A program made the position numbers and the translations under genes. From an uncultured Collinsella sp. (GTDB taxonomy: Bacteria > Actinomycetota > Coriobacteriia > Coriobacteriales > Coriobacteriaceae), in NCBI GenBank assembly GCA_900758475.1, contig CAAERQ010000014.1:1-40152 (forward strand): 40,152 nt of DNA, given 5' to 3'. The notes under the pieces are model-generated. The model was not told the origin of the DNA. It worked only from the letters and a program-made list of their open reading frames with translations, and searched no databases. Shown in pieces: positions 16,017 to 24,483 of the stretch; position 1 is the first letter of the stretch, and every line of letters starts with the position of its first letter.

Positions 16017-17630
16017 ATGGCCATCATCAACAAGGGTATGTCCAGGCGTTCGTTCCTCGGCCTCACCGGCAGCGTCGCTGCTGTCGCAGGGCTTGGTCTC
16101 ACCGGCTGCGGTGGCAGCTCCAACGACGAGGGTTCCGCTTCCGGTTCCACCGATTCCGCCAACCGTGGCGGCGGCGTGATCACCGCTGGTTCCGCTTACG
16201 CTCCGTCCAGCTTCGACCCCGCCAGCACCGGCTCCGCTGTGGGCCTGGGTGCTAACTGGCACGTCGTCGAGGGTCTCTACGGCATCGATTACCACGACTA
16301 CAGCACCTTCAACGAGCTCGCCACCGACGATCCCAAGTCCGTGGACGACACTACCTTCGAGGTCACCATCCGCAAGGGCGCCAAGTTCTCCGATGGTACC
16401 GAGGTCACTGCTGACGACGTTGTCGCTTCCTACACCGCTTGCGCTGCTTCCGCTACCTATGCTCCGTTCTTCCAGCCCTTCGAGTCCATCGAGGCCAAGG
16501 ACGCCAGCACTGTAACGGTCAAGACCAAGGTCCCCAACTTCTCCCTGCTCAAGGATCGTCTGGCCATCATCCGTGTTACCCCGGCTACTCAGTCCGAGGA
16601 GGATCGCGCCAAGCAGCCGATCGGTTCCGGCCCCTGGATGTACGACTCTATCTCCGATACCGAGATCACCTTGGTTCCCAACCCCGAGTACAACGGTGAG
16701 TATGCTGCCGAGGATAAGAAGATCCAGTACAGCATCCTGACCGACCCCACCGCTCGCGTTACCGCCCAGCAGGAAGGCTCCACGCTCGTTATGGAGCTCG
16801 TCACCGCTGACGCCGTCGACCAGCTCGAGAGCGCTGGCTGCAAGATCGACAACGTCCAGGGCTTCGGCACCCGCTTCATCATGTTCAACGTCGCCAAGGA
16901 GCCTTGGAACAACGTCAAGGTCCGTCAGGCCGTCATGTACGCGCTCGACACCGAGAAGATGATCACCAACACCTTCGCCGGCCTTGCCACCGCTGCCAGC
17001 TGCTACCTGCCCAAGAGCTTCACCAACTATCATGAGGCTTCCACGGTGTACAAGACTGACGCCAAGAAGGCCAAGAAGCTCATCGAAGAGTCCGGCATCA
17101 CCCCGGGTGCCATCACCCTGCGCACCACCGACAACGAGCAGATCAAGGGCATGGCCGCTCAGGTCAAGAACGACCTCGACGCTCTCGGCTTCGATGTGAC
17201 CATCCAGACCGATACCTCGCCGGCCACCTACGCTGCCATCGACGGCGGCGAGGCCTACGATATCCTTCTCGCTCCTGGCGATCCGTCCTGCTTCGGCGCC
17301 GACCCCGACCTGCTGCTCAACTGGTGGTATGGCGACAACGTCTGGATGCAGACCCGTTGCCCGTGGAAGGATTCCGCTGAGTGGGCGAAGCTCCACGGTC
17401 TCATGGACGAGGCTCTTGCCGCCGAGGGCGACGAGCAGCAGAAGAAGTGGAACGAGTGCTTCGACATCATCGCCGACAACGCTGTTCTGTACCCCGTTGT
17501 CCACGTCAAGACCGTTTCCGCTTCCTGGGACGATCCGTCCACCGCGCCCAACGGCGAGGCCCTCGATGGCTTCAAGGGCATCGGCACGACGAGCATGTCC
17601 TTCAGGGGCGTCGCGACCGTCAAGGCCTAA
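16017..17630 (+). CDS. Family 5 solute-binding lipoprotein, probable sialic acid binder (SatA-like)
   Basis: This is the extracytoplasmic binding protein of an Opp/Dpp-family ABC transporter. The 537-residue product starts with a twin-arginine signal (SRRSFLG, residues 9-15) ending in a lipobox LTGC, so Cys31 should be lipid-modified and the mature protein tethered outside. The body has the SBP_bac_5 layout (YGIDYHDYSTFNELATD, GTEVTADDVVASY, PNFSLL). Most family members bind peptides or nickel. Here the operon with nanA, nanK and nanE argues for sialic acid, as in Haemophilus ducreyi SatABCD and Corynebacterium glutamicum SiaEFGI. ATG 16017 follows ATAGGAGAA. Its biased codon choice, like that of the glycolytic genes, suggests high expression. 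A hairpin follows the stop. Confidence 0.85.
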   Translation: MAIINKGMSRRSFLGLTGSVAAVAGLGLTGCGGSSNDEGSASGSTDSANRGGGVITAGSAYAPSSFDPASTGSAVGLGANWHVVEGLYGIDYHDYSTFNELATDDPKSVDDTTFEVTIRKGAKFSDGTEVTADDVVASYTACAASATYAPFFQPFESIEAKDASTVTVKTKVPNFSLLKDRLAIIRVTPATQSEEDRAKQPIGSGPWMYDSISDTEITLVPNPEYNGEYAAEDKKIQYSILTDPTARVTAQQEGSTLVMELVTADAVDQLESAGCKIDNVQGFGTRFIMFNVAKEPWNNVKVRQAVMYALDTEKMITNTFAGLATAASCYLPKSFTNYHEASTVYKTDAKKAKKLIEESGITPGAITLRTTDNEQIKGMAAQVKNDLDALGFDVTIQTDTSPATYAAIDGGEAYDILLAPGDPSCFGADPDLLLNWWYGDNVWMQTRCPWKDSAEWAKLHGLMDEALAAEGDEQQKKWNECFDIIADNAVLYPVVHVKTVSASWDDPSTAPNGEALDGFKGIGTTSMSFRGVATVKA

Positions 17631-17690
17631 GACTCGCTTGAGTCATATGTGGGGCGTCGGTCGTAAGGCAACGTCCTCATAGTTGAAACA

Positions 17691-17724
17691 AAGACCCGGG
17701 CGGCCTCGATGTCGCTCGGGTCTT
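17691..17724 (+). terminator. Intercistronic hairpin after the binding-protein gene
   Basis: AAGACCCG (17691-17698) pairs with CGGGTCTT (17717-17724), and the stem extends inward through more pairs including G-U. There is no T run. Such hairpins after a binding-protein gene often stabilise its mRNA or limit read-through, so that the binding protein is made in excess over the membrane subunits. Confidence 0.6.
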
Positions 17725-17785
17725 GTAATGAGTATCCATACTCATATACCAGTTGGTCCTACCGACAAAAGAAAGGGGAGAGAAC

Positions 17786-18742
17786 GTGAACAACTTTCTA
17801 CGTTTGATTGGAAGGCGTCTCGTGGCGCTGCCGATCATGGCATTGGGCGTCACCGTCCTGGTGTTCTTCCTTATGTCGTTCTCCAAGACCGACCCCGCCT
17901 ATACGGCGTTGGGTGACGGTGCCTCGCCCGAGGCGGTTGCCGAGTACCATGAGAAGTATGGTCTGGACGACCCCTGGCCCGTGCGCTACGTGCGCTACAT
18001 GGGCGATCTGATCCATGGTGACATGGGCACCTATGGTGCTGCTCGCAACTCCGTTGCCAAGCGCATCTCCACGGCCCTGCCCGTCACGATGCAGCTGACC
18101 TTCATCGGTCTTGCCATCGGCGCGGTCGTCTCGTTTTTGCTCGGCGTCATCGCGGCACTGTATCGCGATAAATGGCCGGACCAAGTGATCCGCGTCTTTT
18201 CCATCGCCGGCTTGGCAACCCCGTCGTTCTGGCTTGCCGTTCTGTTGATTCTGCTGTTCTCTTCCTACCTTAAGGTGCTCCCGGCATCCGGTGCTCTGCC
18301 TCACTTCACCACCAACCCGGCTGGCTATCTGGGACGTATGATCATGCCCGCTATCGCTCTGGCATTCCCGCTGACGGGCCAGATGACTCGTATCGTGCGT
18401 ACGGCCATGGTTGAGGAGCTCGATAAGGACTATGTCCGTATGGCTCGCGGCGCCGGCGTTCCCGAGAAGGTCGTCGTCGGCATCAACGTTTTGCGCAACG
18501 CGCTGATCACCCCGGTCACCACCCTCGGTCTTAAGATCGGTTACCTTATGGGCGGCGCCGTCGTCATCGAGGTCATCTTCAACCTCCCCGGCATGGGTAC
18601 TGCGATTCTGCAGGGCGTTCAGGGCAACGAGGCGAACCTGGTTCAGGGCGTCGTCATCGTCGTTGCTCTTGCCTTCATCATCATCAACATCGTGGTTGAC
18701 ATGCTCTACCTGCTCATCAACCCGCGCATCAGGACGGTGTAG
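17786..18742 (+). CDS. ABC transporter permease, DppB/OppB type (SatB-like)
   Basis: The 318-residue integral membrane protein is the first permease of the putative sialic acid importer. A hydrophobic helix at residues 10-31 (LVALPIMALGVTVLVFFLM) is followed by the external domain typical of DppB (YHEKYGLDDPWPVRYVRYMGDLIHGDMG). The remaining helices surround the cytoplasmic EAA loop (EELDKDYVRMARGAGVPEKVVVGINVLRNA), which docks on an ATPase. GTG 17786 is chosen because AAAGGGGAG precedes it at normal distance; an upstream TTG in frame has no ribosome site. The fused permease-ATPase gene follows after 3 bases. Confidence 0.88.
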   Translation: MNNFLRLIGRRLVALPIMALGVTVLVFFLMSFSKTDPAYTALGDGASPEAVAEYHEKYGLDDPWPVRYVRYMGDLIHGDMGTYGAARNSVAKRISTALPVTMQLTFIGLAIGAVVSFLLGVIAALYRDKWPDQVIRVFSIAGLATPSFWLAVLLILLFSSYLKVLPASGALPHFTTNPAGYLGRMIMPAIALAFPLTGQMTRIVRTAMVEELDKDYVRMARGAGVPEKVVVGINVLRNALITPVTTLGLKIGYLMGGAVVIEVIFNLPGMGTAILQGVQGNEANLVQGVVIVVALAFIIINIVVDMLYLLINPRIRTV

Positions 18743-18745
18743 ATT

Positions 18746-20761
18746 ATGGTAAAGATTCGAGAGAAGCAAACCGAGCAGCTCGAGAAAGCTGCCTCCAAGG
18801 GGCTCAAGCTCGGTGGCTGGAAGAAGATGACGCTGTCTTCTAAGATTGCCGCCGTCGTGCTGGTGCTGGTCGCCCTGACCGCGATTCTGGCGCCCCTTCT
18901 TGCCCCCTATAGCCCGGTCGAGATTTTCACTGCTCGCCAGGCTCCCGGCAACGGATTTATCTTCGGTACCGACGATAAGGGTCGCGACATTCTGTCGCGT
19001 ATGCTCTACGGTGGTCGTTACTCGCTGATCATCGGCTTTGGCGCCACTGCCATGGCTCTGGTCTGCGGTTCTGTCGTGGGCGCCCTCGCGGCGGTTTCGC
19101 GCAAGTCCGTTTCCGAGGCGATCATGCGCATCCTGGACATCATCATGTCCATCCCGGGCATCGCCCTCGCGGCCGTCTTCGTCTCCATCCTGGGCAACTC
19201 CGTGCCGTCGATCATCTTCGCCATCGGCTTTATGTACACTCCGCAGATTGCCCGTATCGTGCGCGCCAACATCGTGTCCGAGTACGGCGAGGACTATGTC
19301 CGCGCGGTCATCGTTTCCGGCGCCAAGGCTCCGTGGATTTTGATCAAGCACGTCCTGCGCAACTGCATCGCCCCGATTATGGTCTTCACCGTTACTCTGG
19401 TCGCCGACGCCATCATCTTCGAGGCATCGCTGACCTTCATCGGCGCTGGTATCCAGGAGCCCACCGCTACCTGGGGCAACATCCTCGCCGACGCCCGCGG
19501 CGGCGTGCTCGCTGGCCGTTGGTGGCAGGCGCTGTTCCCGGGTCTGGCCATCATGATCACCTGCCTGGCGCTCAACATCCTCTCCGAGGGCATTACCGAC
19601 GCCATGGCCGCTGCTCCCTCCGCCGCCCTGGATCCGACCGATTCCTCCAAGCGTCGCGAGGCCGACCTGCTGGTCTCCGACCCCGTTCGCGCCTACAAGG
19701 AGCAGGCTCAGTCCCTGTCCGCCCGTCTTGGCGCCCTGCGCGATGTCGAGCTCAAGCGTAACGACCGCCATGTGCCCGATGAGTCCGTTGAGCCGATCCT
19801 TTCGGTACGCGATTTCTGCATCCAGTTTGAGCACCACGGTGACATCAACGTTGTCGACCACGTCAACTTTGACGTCCGTCCCGGCCAGACCATGGGCCTG
19901 GTCGGTGAGTCCGGCTGCGGTAAGTCCATCACCACGCTGGCCATCATGGGCCTGACCGACGATGACGAGCATCTTTCCGGTGAGGTTCTCTGGGAGGGCC
20001 GCGATCTGCTCAAGATGAGCAAGAAGGAGTGGTTCGGCCTGCGCGGTACCGATATCGCCATGGTCTATCAGGACGCCCTGTCCTCGCTCAACCCCTCCAT
20101 GCTCATTTCCGCCCAGATGAAGCAGCTCACCAAGCGCGGCGGCACCCGTAGTGCCGAGGAGCTCCTGGAGCTCGTGGGCCTCGACCCCAAGCGTACGCTC
20201 GAGAGCTATCCGCATGAGCTTTCCGGTGGTCAGCGTCAGCGCGTTCTGATCGCTATGGCCCTTACCCGCGACCCCAAGCTGGTCATCTGCGACGAGCCCA
20301 CGACCGCTCTGGACGTAACTGTCCAGAAGCAGGTCATCAAGCTGCTCAACGATCTTCAGGCCAAGCTCGGCTTTGCTATGATCTTCGTTTCGCACGACCT
20401 GGCACTGGTCGCAGAGGTCGCTCATAACATCACGGTTATGTACGCTGGCCAGGTTATCGAGCAGGCGCCCACCAAGGAGCTGCTCACCAACCCGATCCAC
20501 GAGTACACTCGCGGTCTTCTGGGTTCCGTCCTGTCCATCGAGAGCGGTTCGGGCCGCCTGCACCAGGTGCCCGGCGCCGTTCCGAGCCCGCGCGATTTCC
20601 CCAAGGGCGATCGCTTCGCACCTCGCTCGAGCCATCCGCGCATTGGCCTGGACACCCGTCCGGTCTTCAAGCGCGTGCCCGGCACCGAGCACTTCTATTC
20701 CGAGCTCCCCGATGAGGTGCTCAAGGCAAATGGTTTGACCCCTCACGCGGAGGTGATGTAG
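18746..20761 (+). CDS. Fused ABC permease-ATPase (SatC-like)
   Basis: This 671-residue protein joins a DppC-type permease to a DppD-type ATPase. Residues 1-290 carry the permease: first helix around 33-53, RDILSRMLYGGRYSL, several helices, and the EAA loop (EYGEDYVRAVIVSGAKAPWILIKHVLRN, ~179-206). A polar linker spans about 291-349. The ATPase follows with Walker A GESGCGKS (387-394), signature LSGGQRQRV, Walker B VICDEPTTALDV and the H-loop VSHDL. The C-terminal oligopeptide extension is recognisable, but the Cys residues seen there in OppD/OppF are replaced (GDRFAPRSS in place of GCxFxPRCP). I see no frameshift or internal stop, so the fusion looks genuine. Fusions of this sort are known in Sat/Sia-type sialic acid importers, as far as I recall. 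Confidence 0.9.
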   Translation: MVKIREKQTEQLEKAASKGLKLGGWKKMTLSSKIAAVVLVLVALTAILAPLLAPYSPVEIFTARQAPGNGFIFGTDDKGRDILSRMLYGGRYSLIIGFGATAMALVCGSVVGALAAVSRKSVSEAIMRILDIIMSIPGIALAAVFVSILGNSVPSIIFAIGFMYTPQIARIVRANIVSEYGEDYVRAVIVSGAKAPWILIKHVLRNCIAPIMVFTVTLVADAIIFEASLTFIGAGIQEPTATWGNILADARGGVLAGRWWQALFPGLAIMITCLALNILSEGITDAMAAAPSAALDPTDSSKRREADLLVSDPVRAYKEQAQSLSARLGALRDVELKRNDRHVPDESVEPILSVRDFCIQFEHHGDINVVDHVNFDVRPGQTMGLVGESGCGKSITTLAIMGLTDDDEHLSGEVLWEGRDLLKMSKKEWFGLRGTDIAMVYQDALSSLNPSMLISAQMKQLTKRGGTRSAEELLELVGLDPKRTLESYPHELSGGQRQRVLIAMALTRDPKLVICDEPTTALDVTVQKQVIKLLNDLQAKLGFAMIFVSHDLALVAEVAHNITVMYAGQVIEQAPTKELLTNPIHEYTRGLLGSVLSIESGSGRLHQVPGAVPSPRDFPKGDRFAPRSSHPRIGLDTRPVFKRVPGTEHFYSELPDEVLKANGLTPHAEVM

Positions 20762-21589
20762 ATGAGCGAGACCGCAGTCAACGGCGTCGAGCCGATCATC
20801 TTCCTTGATGACGTCCACGTCACCTTTAGGACCCGTACCGGCTCGATTCTGCACCCCAACCTGGTTCACGCCGTCCAGGGTGTAACGATTAAGCTCATGC
20901 CCGGACAGACCATCGGCATCGTCGGCGAGTCCGGTTGCGGAAAGTCCACCACCGCCAACGTCATGTGCGGCCTGCAGGCCCCCACGAGCGGCAAGGTCTA
21001 CTTTAAGGGCAAGGACGTTACCAAGCGTACCGCCGAGGACCGTCGCCACATGGGTCGCGTCATCTCGGTCGTGTTCCAGAACCCGGCCACGGCGCTCAAC
21101 CCCCGCATGGTCGTTCGTGAGCAACTGCTCGACCCCATGCGCGTCCACAACCTGGGTACCGAGGCCGAGCAGGAGAAGCGCGTCAAGGAGCTCTTGGAGC
21201 TCACCGGTCTGCCCAGCTCTGCCGCCGAGGTTCTTCCCGGCCAGCTTTCGGGCGGCCAGCGCCAGCGCGTCGCAATTGCCCGTGCCCTGTCGCTGAACCC
21301 CGATGCCATCATCGCCGACGAGCCCACCTCGGCTCTGGACGTTTCGGTCCGCGCGCAGATTCTGAACCTGTTGACCGACCTTAAAAAGGAACTCGGCCTG
21401 GCCATGGTGTTCATCAGCCATGACATCCAGACGGTCCGCTATATCTCTGACGACATCATCGTTATGAATGGCGGCAAGATCGTCGAGCAGGGCGAGGCCA
21501 AGCAGGTTTTCCAGCACCCTCAGGACCCCTACACCAAGATGCTGCTCGGCGCTGCGCCGTCGCTGCTGCATCCCAAGCTCGGCGAGTAG
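20762..21589 (+). CDS. ABC transporter ATPase, DppF/OppF type (SatD-like)
   Basis: The 275-residue ATPase is the second nucleotide-binding subunit of the putative sialic acid importer. It carries Walker A GESGCGKS (55-62), the Q-loop region VFQNPATALNPRM, signature LSGGQRQRV, Walker B IIADEPTSALDV and the H-loop FISHDI. It stops soon after the core (ending HPKLGE) and lacks the C-terminal extension with cysteines found in OppD and OppF. The ATG directly abuts the preceding stop, so translation is probably coupled. Together with the ATPase half of the fused subunit it gives the two ATP sites required. Confidence 0.88.
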   Translation: MSETAVNGVEPIIFLDDVHVTFRTRTGSILHPNLVHAVQGVTIKLMPGQTIGIVGESGCGKSTTANVMCGLQAPTSGKVYFKGKDVTKRTAEDRRHMGRVISVVFQNPATALNPRMVVREQLLDPMRVHNLGTEAEQEKRVKELLELTGLPSSAAEVLPGQLSGGQRQRVAIARALSLNPDAIIADEPTSALDVSVRAQILNLLTDLKKELGLAMVFISHDIQTVRYISDDIIVMNGGKIVEQGEAKQVFQHPQDPYTKMLLGAAPSLLHPKLGE

Positions 21590-21605
21590 CCTCGCTTTCC
21601 CTCCC

Positions 21606-21633
21606 GTGCGCCCGGTTCCCTTACCGGGCGCAC
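21606..21633 (+). terminator. Intercistronic hairpin after the transporter genes
   Basis: A perfect 11-bp stem (21606-21616 with 21623-21633) encloses a 6-nt loop. No T run follows, so it more likely acts as an mRNA-stabilising or partial termination element between the transporter and enzyme genes. Confidence 0.55.
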
Positions 21634-21669
21634 CTCCGTTACGATTTCGAAAGGTTGGGTTCACGAGCC

Positions 21670-22647
21670 ATGCCAAGTGCTCAGGAGCTACAACAGCAAT
21701 TTGGTGAATATCGAGGCGCTATGCCCCGTCCATCGGATTTCGATTTCTTTTGGAAGGACCGCATGGCCGAGGCCGACGCCGTCGAGCTCGATTATGCGAT
21801 TGAGGCGGCTTCGGTTGCGGATTCCGCGACCTGTCGGTTTTTCGACCTCTGGTATACCGGCATGTGTGGTGCACGCCTGCATGCCAAGTACCTTAAACCT
21901 GTCTCGGACGAGCACGTGCCATTGGTACTTCAGTTCCATGGATATCCGGGTGCGAGCCGCAGCTGGTTTGAGCAAGCGTCGTTTGCGGGCATGGGCATGG
22001 CGCTCATTGCTCTCGATTGTCCTGGCCAAGGAGGCCCCTCCGAGGACATTGGTGGATTTGAGGGCACGACGGTCGCGGGCCATATCGTCGCCGGTATCGA
22101 CGGCGACCCAGCCAACCTCTACTATGTCCGCCTACATCAGGATATCCGCATTCTGTGCCGTATCGTTCGCGAGCTCGAGGGCATCGATCTTGCCCGTGTG
22201 TTTGTGAACGGCGCGTCGCAGGGCGGCGGTTTGGGCATTGCGACCTGCGCGCTTAACAGCGAGCTCATCAATCGCGCCGCCATCCTCTATCCCTTCTTAT
22301 CGGATTTCCGCCTGGTCTGGGATTTGGATGCCGACGACATTGCCTACGAGGGTCTGCGCTACTGGTCTCGCTGGTTTGACGAGGACTCGACTCGTATCGA
22401 GGAAGCCTATGCCAAGCTGGCGTACTTCGATTCCAAGAACTTTGCCCCCATGGTCAAATGCCCCGTGCTGTTTGGCACGGGCACAGCCGATATCGTCTGC
22501 CCGCCGGCGACGCAGTTTGCGGTCTACAACAACCTGACCTGTGAAAAGCGTCATGAGTTCTTTGAAGGTTTTGGCCACGAGGAGATTCAGGACTTTGATG
22601 ATCTGATCATTCCGTTTTTCTGCGAGGGAGGGGAGGCTCATGTCTAA
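21670..22647 (+). CDS. CE7-type alpha/beta hydrolase (acetyl esterase/deacetylase)
   Basis: The 325-residue product resembles the cephalosporin-C deacetylase/acetyl xylan esterase family (CE7), cytoplasmic alpha/beta hydrolases that remove O-acetyl groups from sugars. Seen in sequence: an oxyanion-type FHGYPG (89-94), the DCPGQGG strand end (116-122), the nucleophile elbow GASQGG with Ser183, TADIV supplying the acid, and GHEE supplying the catalytic His. No signal peptide is present. Lying in a sialic acid operon, it could deacetylate O-acetylated sialic acid inside the cell; this is inferred from context only. ATG 21670 is chosen; TTG 21655 is an in-frame alternative and the ribosome site is not decisive. 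It overlaps the next gene, a paralogue, by 8 bases. Confidence 0.8.
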   Translation: MPSAQELQQQFGEYRGAMPRPSDFDFFWKDRMAEADAVELDYAIEAASVADSATCRFFDLWYTGMCGARLHAKYLKPVSDEHVPLVLQFHGYPGASRSWFEQASFAGMGMALIALDCPGQGGPSEDIGGFEGTTVAGHIVAGIDGDPANLYYVRLHQDIRILCRIVRELEGIDLARVFVNGASQGGGLGIATCALNSELINRAAILYPFLSDFRLVWDLDADDIAYEGLRYWSRWFDEDSTRIEEAYAKLAYFDSKNFAPMVKCPVLFGTGTADIVCPPATQFAVYNNLTCEKRHEFFEGFGHEEIQDFDDLIIPFFCEGGEAHV

Positions 22648-23491
22648 GTGCGAGAGCAATATCGATGAGTTGATTGTCCCCGAGCTTGCGGGGATTACTG
22701 GGACGGTTTCGTCAAGGCTCGCAGAATATCGGGACTGGCACGGTGATGTCCAAGCAGATGTTTCTGATTTAGAGACATGCGCTTCGAATCTTGAGATTCA
22801 AGGCCTGGCCATTACGGCGATTGACTTTGCTAACCCCTGCGCCCGTTACTCGGAGGTTTCCTTTGAGCTCGGTGACGATGCGGTCCACGCTCGTTTGATT
22901 GAGCCTGTTGGTCGTGCCCGAGTATCTGGGCGCGTGCCGCTGTGCCTGATGTTCCACGACGTCGATCGGCCTGTGCGTGGCTGCCATCACATGACGAGAT
23001 TTGCCGCTATGGGGTATGCCGTGCTTGCACTGGACGATGAGGCGATTGGACTCAGTGATCTGCGGCAGGGGATTACCTCGCCTGCTTTTGTCAGGCGCGT
23101 CCGTTGGGGCTGCGCGTTGGCGAAGGTCGCGCGCAATCTTGATGGCGTGGACCCCGATCGCATTTTTGCGTGGGGCGAGGGCCTTGGCGGCGGTGTCGCG
23201 CTGGCGGTTTCTGCTCTGGACGAGCGGGGCCTTGCCTGCACGGCGGTTGCCAATCCAATTCCCGTCGGCCTCGAGGCACTGTCGTCTCGGGTGCGCGGAT
23301 CGGTGCTCATGGGCACATCGCTTATGGATACCGTGAGCGATCCCAAGGGCCAGCTTGCCGTTTTCAACGGTCTTGAGTGTGACCGGAGGCATATCATTTA
23401 TGCCAAATACGCTCATGAGCGCATCAATGCGTTCGAAAACGAAGTCGTCGACTTCTTTAACCAAACGTTCTACCCGTGTTCTTTGGCCTAG
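22640..23491 (+). CDS. CE7-like hydrolase paralogue lacking the catalytic serine
   Basis: The 283-residue product aligns with the preceding esterase along most of its length: FHDVDRP against FHGYPGA, LDDEAIGLSD against LDCPGQGGPS, GEGLGGGVAL against GASQGGGLGI, and TSLMDTV...YAHERI against TGTADIV...FGHEEI. The nucleophile serine of the elbow is replaced by Gly181 (codon GGC at 23180-23182), and the HG of the oxyanion loop by HD. The region of ~45 residues that forms a cap in the first protein is missing. It should therefore be catalytically inactive as a serine esterase, although the Asp and His positions remain. The frame is intact, ATG 22640 has a strong GGGAGGGGAGG ribosome site, and it is tightly coupled to its active neighbour. 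A structural or regulatory partner role is possible; the function is unknown. Confidence 0.72.
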   Translation: MSKCESNIDELIVPELAGITGTVSSRLAEYRDWHGDVQADVSDLETCASNLEIQGLAITAIDFANPCARYSEVSFELGDDAVHARLIEPVGRARVSGRVPLCLMFHDVDRPVRGCHHMTRFAAMGYAVLALDDEAIGLSDLRQGITSPAFVRRVRWGCALAKVARNLDGVDPDRIFAWGEGLGGGVALAVSALDERGLACTAVANPIPVGLEALSSRVRGSVLMGTSLMDTVSDPKGQLAVFNGLECDRRHIIYAKYAHERINAFENEVVDFFNQTFYPCSLA

Positions 23492-23517
23492 ACGGCCTGG
23501 ACACTGCCAACAAGAGT

Positions 23518-23536
23518 GGGCGGCATAGGGCCGCCC
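23518..23536 (+). terminator. Short intercistronic hairpin before nanA
   Basis: GGGCGGC (23518-23524) pairs with GCCGCCC (23530-23536) across a 5-nt loop. No T run follows. It lies 24 bases before the nanA start. Confidence 0.4.
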
Positions 23537-23559
23537 GCCAGACAACTAAGGAGATTCTT

Positions 23560-24480
23560 GTGGCAACTCAGAAATTCACCGGCGTTATCCCTCCCGTCGT
23601 TGTTCCCGATACCGAAGATCACCAGCTCGACGTTGCCTCCTTTGAGCGCAGCATCAACCGCATGATCGATGCCGGCGTCGATGGCCTGTTCTTCCTGGGC
23701 TCCTCGGGCGAGGTCGTCTTCTCCACCGACGAGCGTCGTCGTCAGATCATCGCCGAGGCTGTGCGCATCGTCGATCACCGCGTTCCCGTTCTGGTCGGCA
23801 TCATCGACACCGAGACCGAGCGCATGATCGAGCACGGCAAGGTCGCCCAGGAGCTGGGCGCCGATGCCCTCGTCGCCACCTGCCCGTTCTATGCCCTGCA
23901 GGGCATGACCGAGGTCGAGGAGCACTTCCGCATCCTGCACGAGGAACTCGACCTGCCCATCTTCGCTTACGACATCCCCGTGTGCGTCCACACCAAGCTT
24001 CCCTGGAAGCTCCTTGCCAAGCTCGGCGCCGAGGGCGTCCTGGCCGGCGTCAAGGATTCCTCGGGCGATGACATCTCGTTCCGCTACCTCATTCAGGAGA
24101 ATGAGAAGAACGGCCATCCGATGAGCATCCTCACCGGTCACGAGGTTGTTGTCGATGGCGCCTACCTCGGTGGCGCCGACGGTTCCGTCCCGGGTCTCGC
24201 CAACGTTGAGCCCGAGGGCTACGTGCGCCAGTGGAAGGCCGCTCAGGCCGGTGACTGGGCTACCGTCAAGGCCGAGCAGGATCGCCTCAACGAGATCTCC
24301 CACATCTGGGATGTCACCTCGGGCGTCCAGGGCTATGCCGGTGGCGTTGGCGCCTTCAAGACCGCTATGAACCTCATGGGCATCTTCGACAGCCCGACCA
24401 TGCCGCGCCCGGTGAAGGCCATGACCGGCGAGAACGTCGAGGCGATTAAGAAGGTCCTCCAGGACAACGGCCTCCTTTAA
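23560..24480 (+). CDS. nanA: N-acetylneuraminate lyase-like aldolase (DapA/NanA family)
   Basis: NanA splits N-acetylneuraminate into N-acetylmannosamine and pyruvate. The 306-residue product has the (beta/alpha)8 aldolase features: GSSGE (47-51) binding the pyruvate carboxylate, YDIP with Tyr137, and the Schiff-base lysine in GVKDSSGD (Lys165). Taken alone the sequence is closer to generic dihydrodipicolinate synthase-family proteins than to Escherichia coli NanA (GSTGE, YNIPALSG). The lyase call rests largely on the neighbours nanK and nanE and the transporter. The start is GTG 23560, six bases after AAGGAG; the frame extends upstream but crosses a hairpin. A different 2-keto-acid sugar substrate cannot be excluded. 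Confidence 0.78.
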   Translation: MATQKFTGVIPPVVVPDTEDHQLDVASFERSINRMIDAGVDGLFFLGSSGEVVFSTDERRRQIIAEAVRIVDHRVPVLVGIIDTETERMIEHGKVAQELGADALVATCPFYALQGMTEVEEHFRILHEELDLPIFAYDIPVCVHTKLPWKLLAKLGAEGVLAGVKDSSGDDISFRYLIQENEKNGHPMSILTGHEVVVDGAYLGGADGSVPGLANVEPEGYVRQWKAAQAGDWATVKAEQDRLNEISHIWDVTSGVQGYAGGVGAFKTAMNLMGIFDSPTMPRPVKAMTGENVEAIKKVLQDNGLL

Positions 24481-24483
24481 AGC

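Noticed and set aside
16017..21589. Reading the transporter as a second peptide importer only
   Set aside because: Family membership alone would allow it, but the gene order with nanA, nanK and nanE and the four-gene fused architecture fit a sialic acid importer better.
17798..21676. A very long open frame of nearly 1300 codons on the minus strand, opposite the transporter genes
   Set aside because: It is a by-product of strong codon bias in the plus-strand genes. Its translation is a low-complexity mix rich in D, G, H, L and Q with no domain, and the plus strand is fully explained.
22640..23491. Calling the second hydrolase a pseudogene
   Set aside because: The frame is intact, the ribosome site is strong and the translation is protein-like over its length; only the active-site serine and cap are lost.
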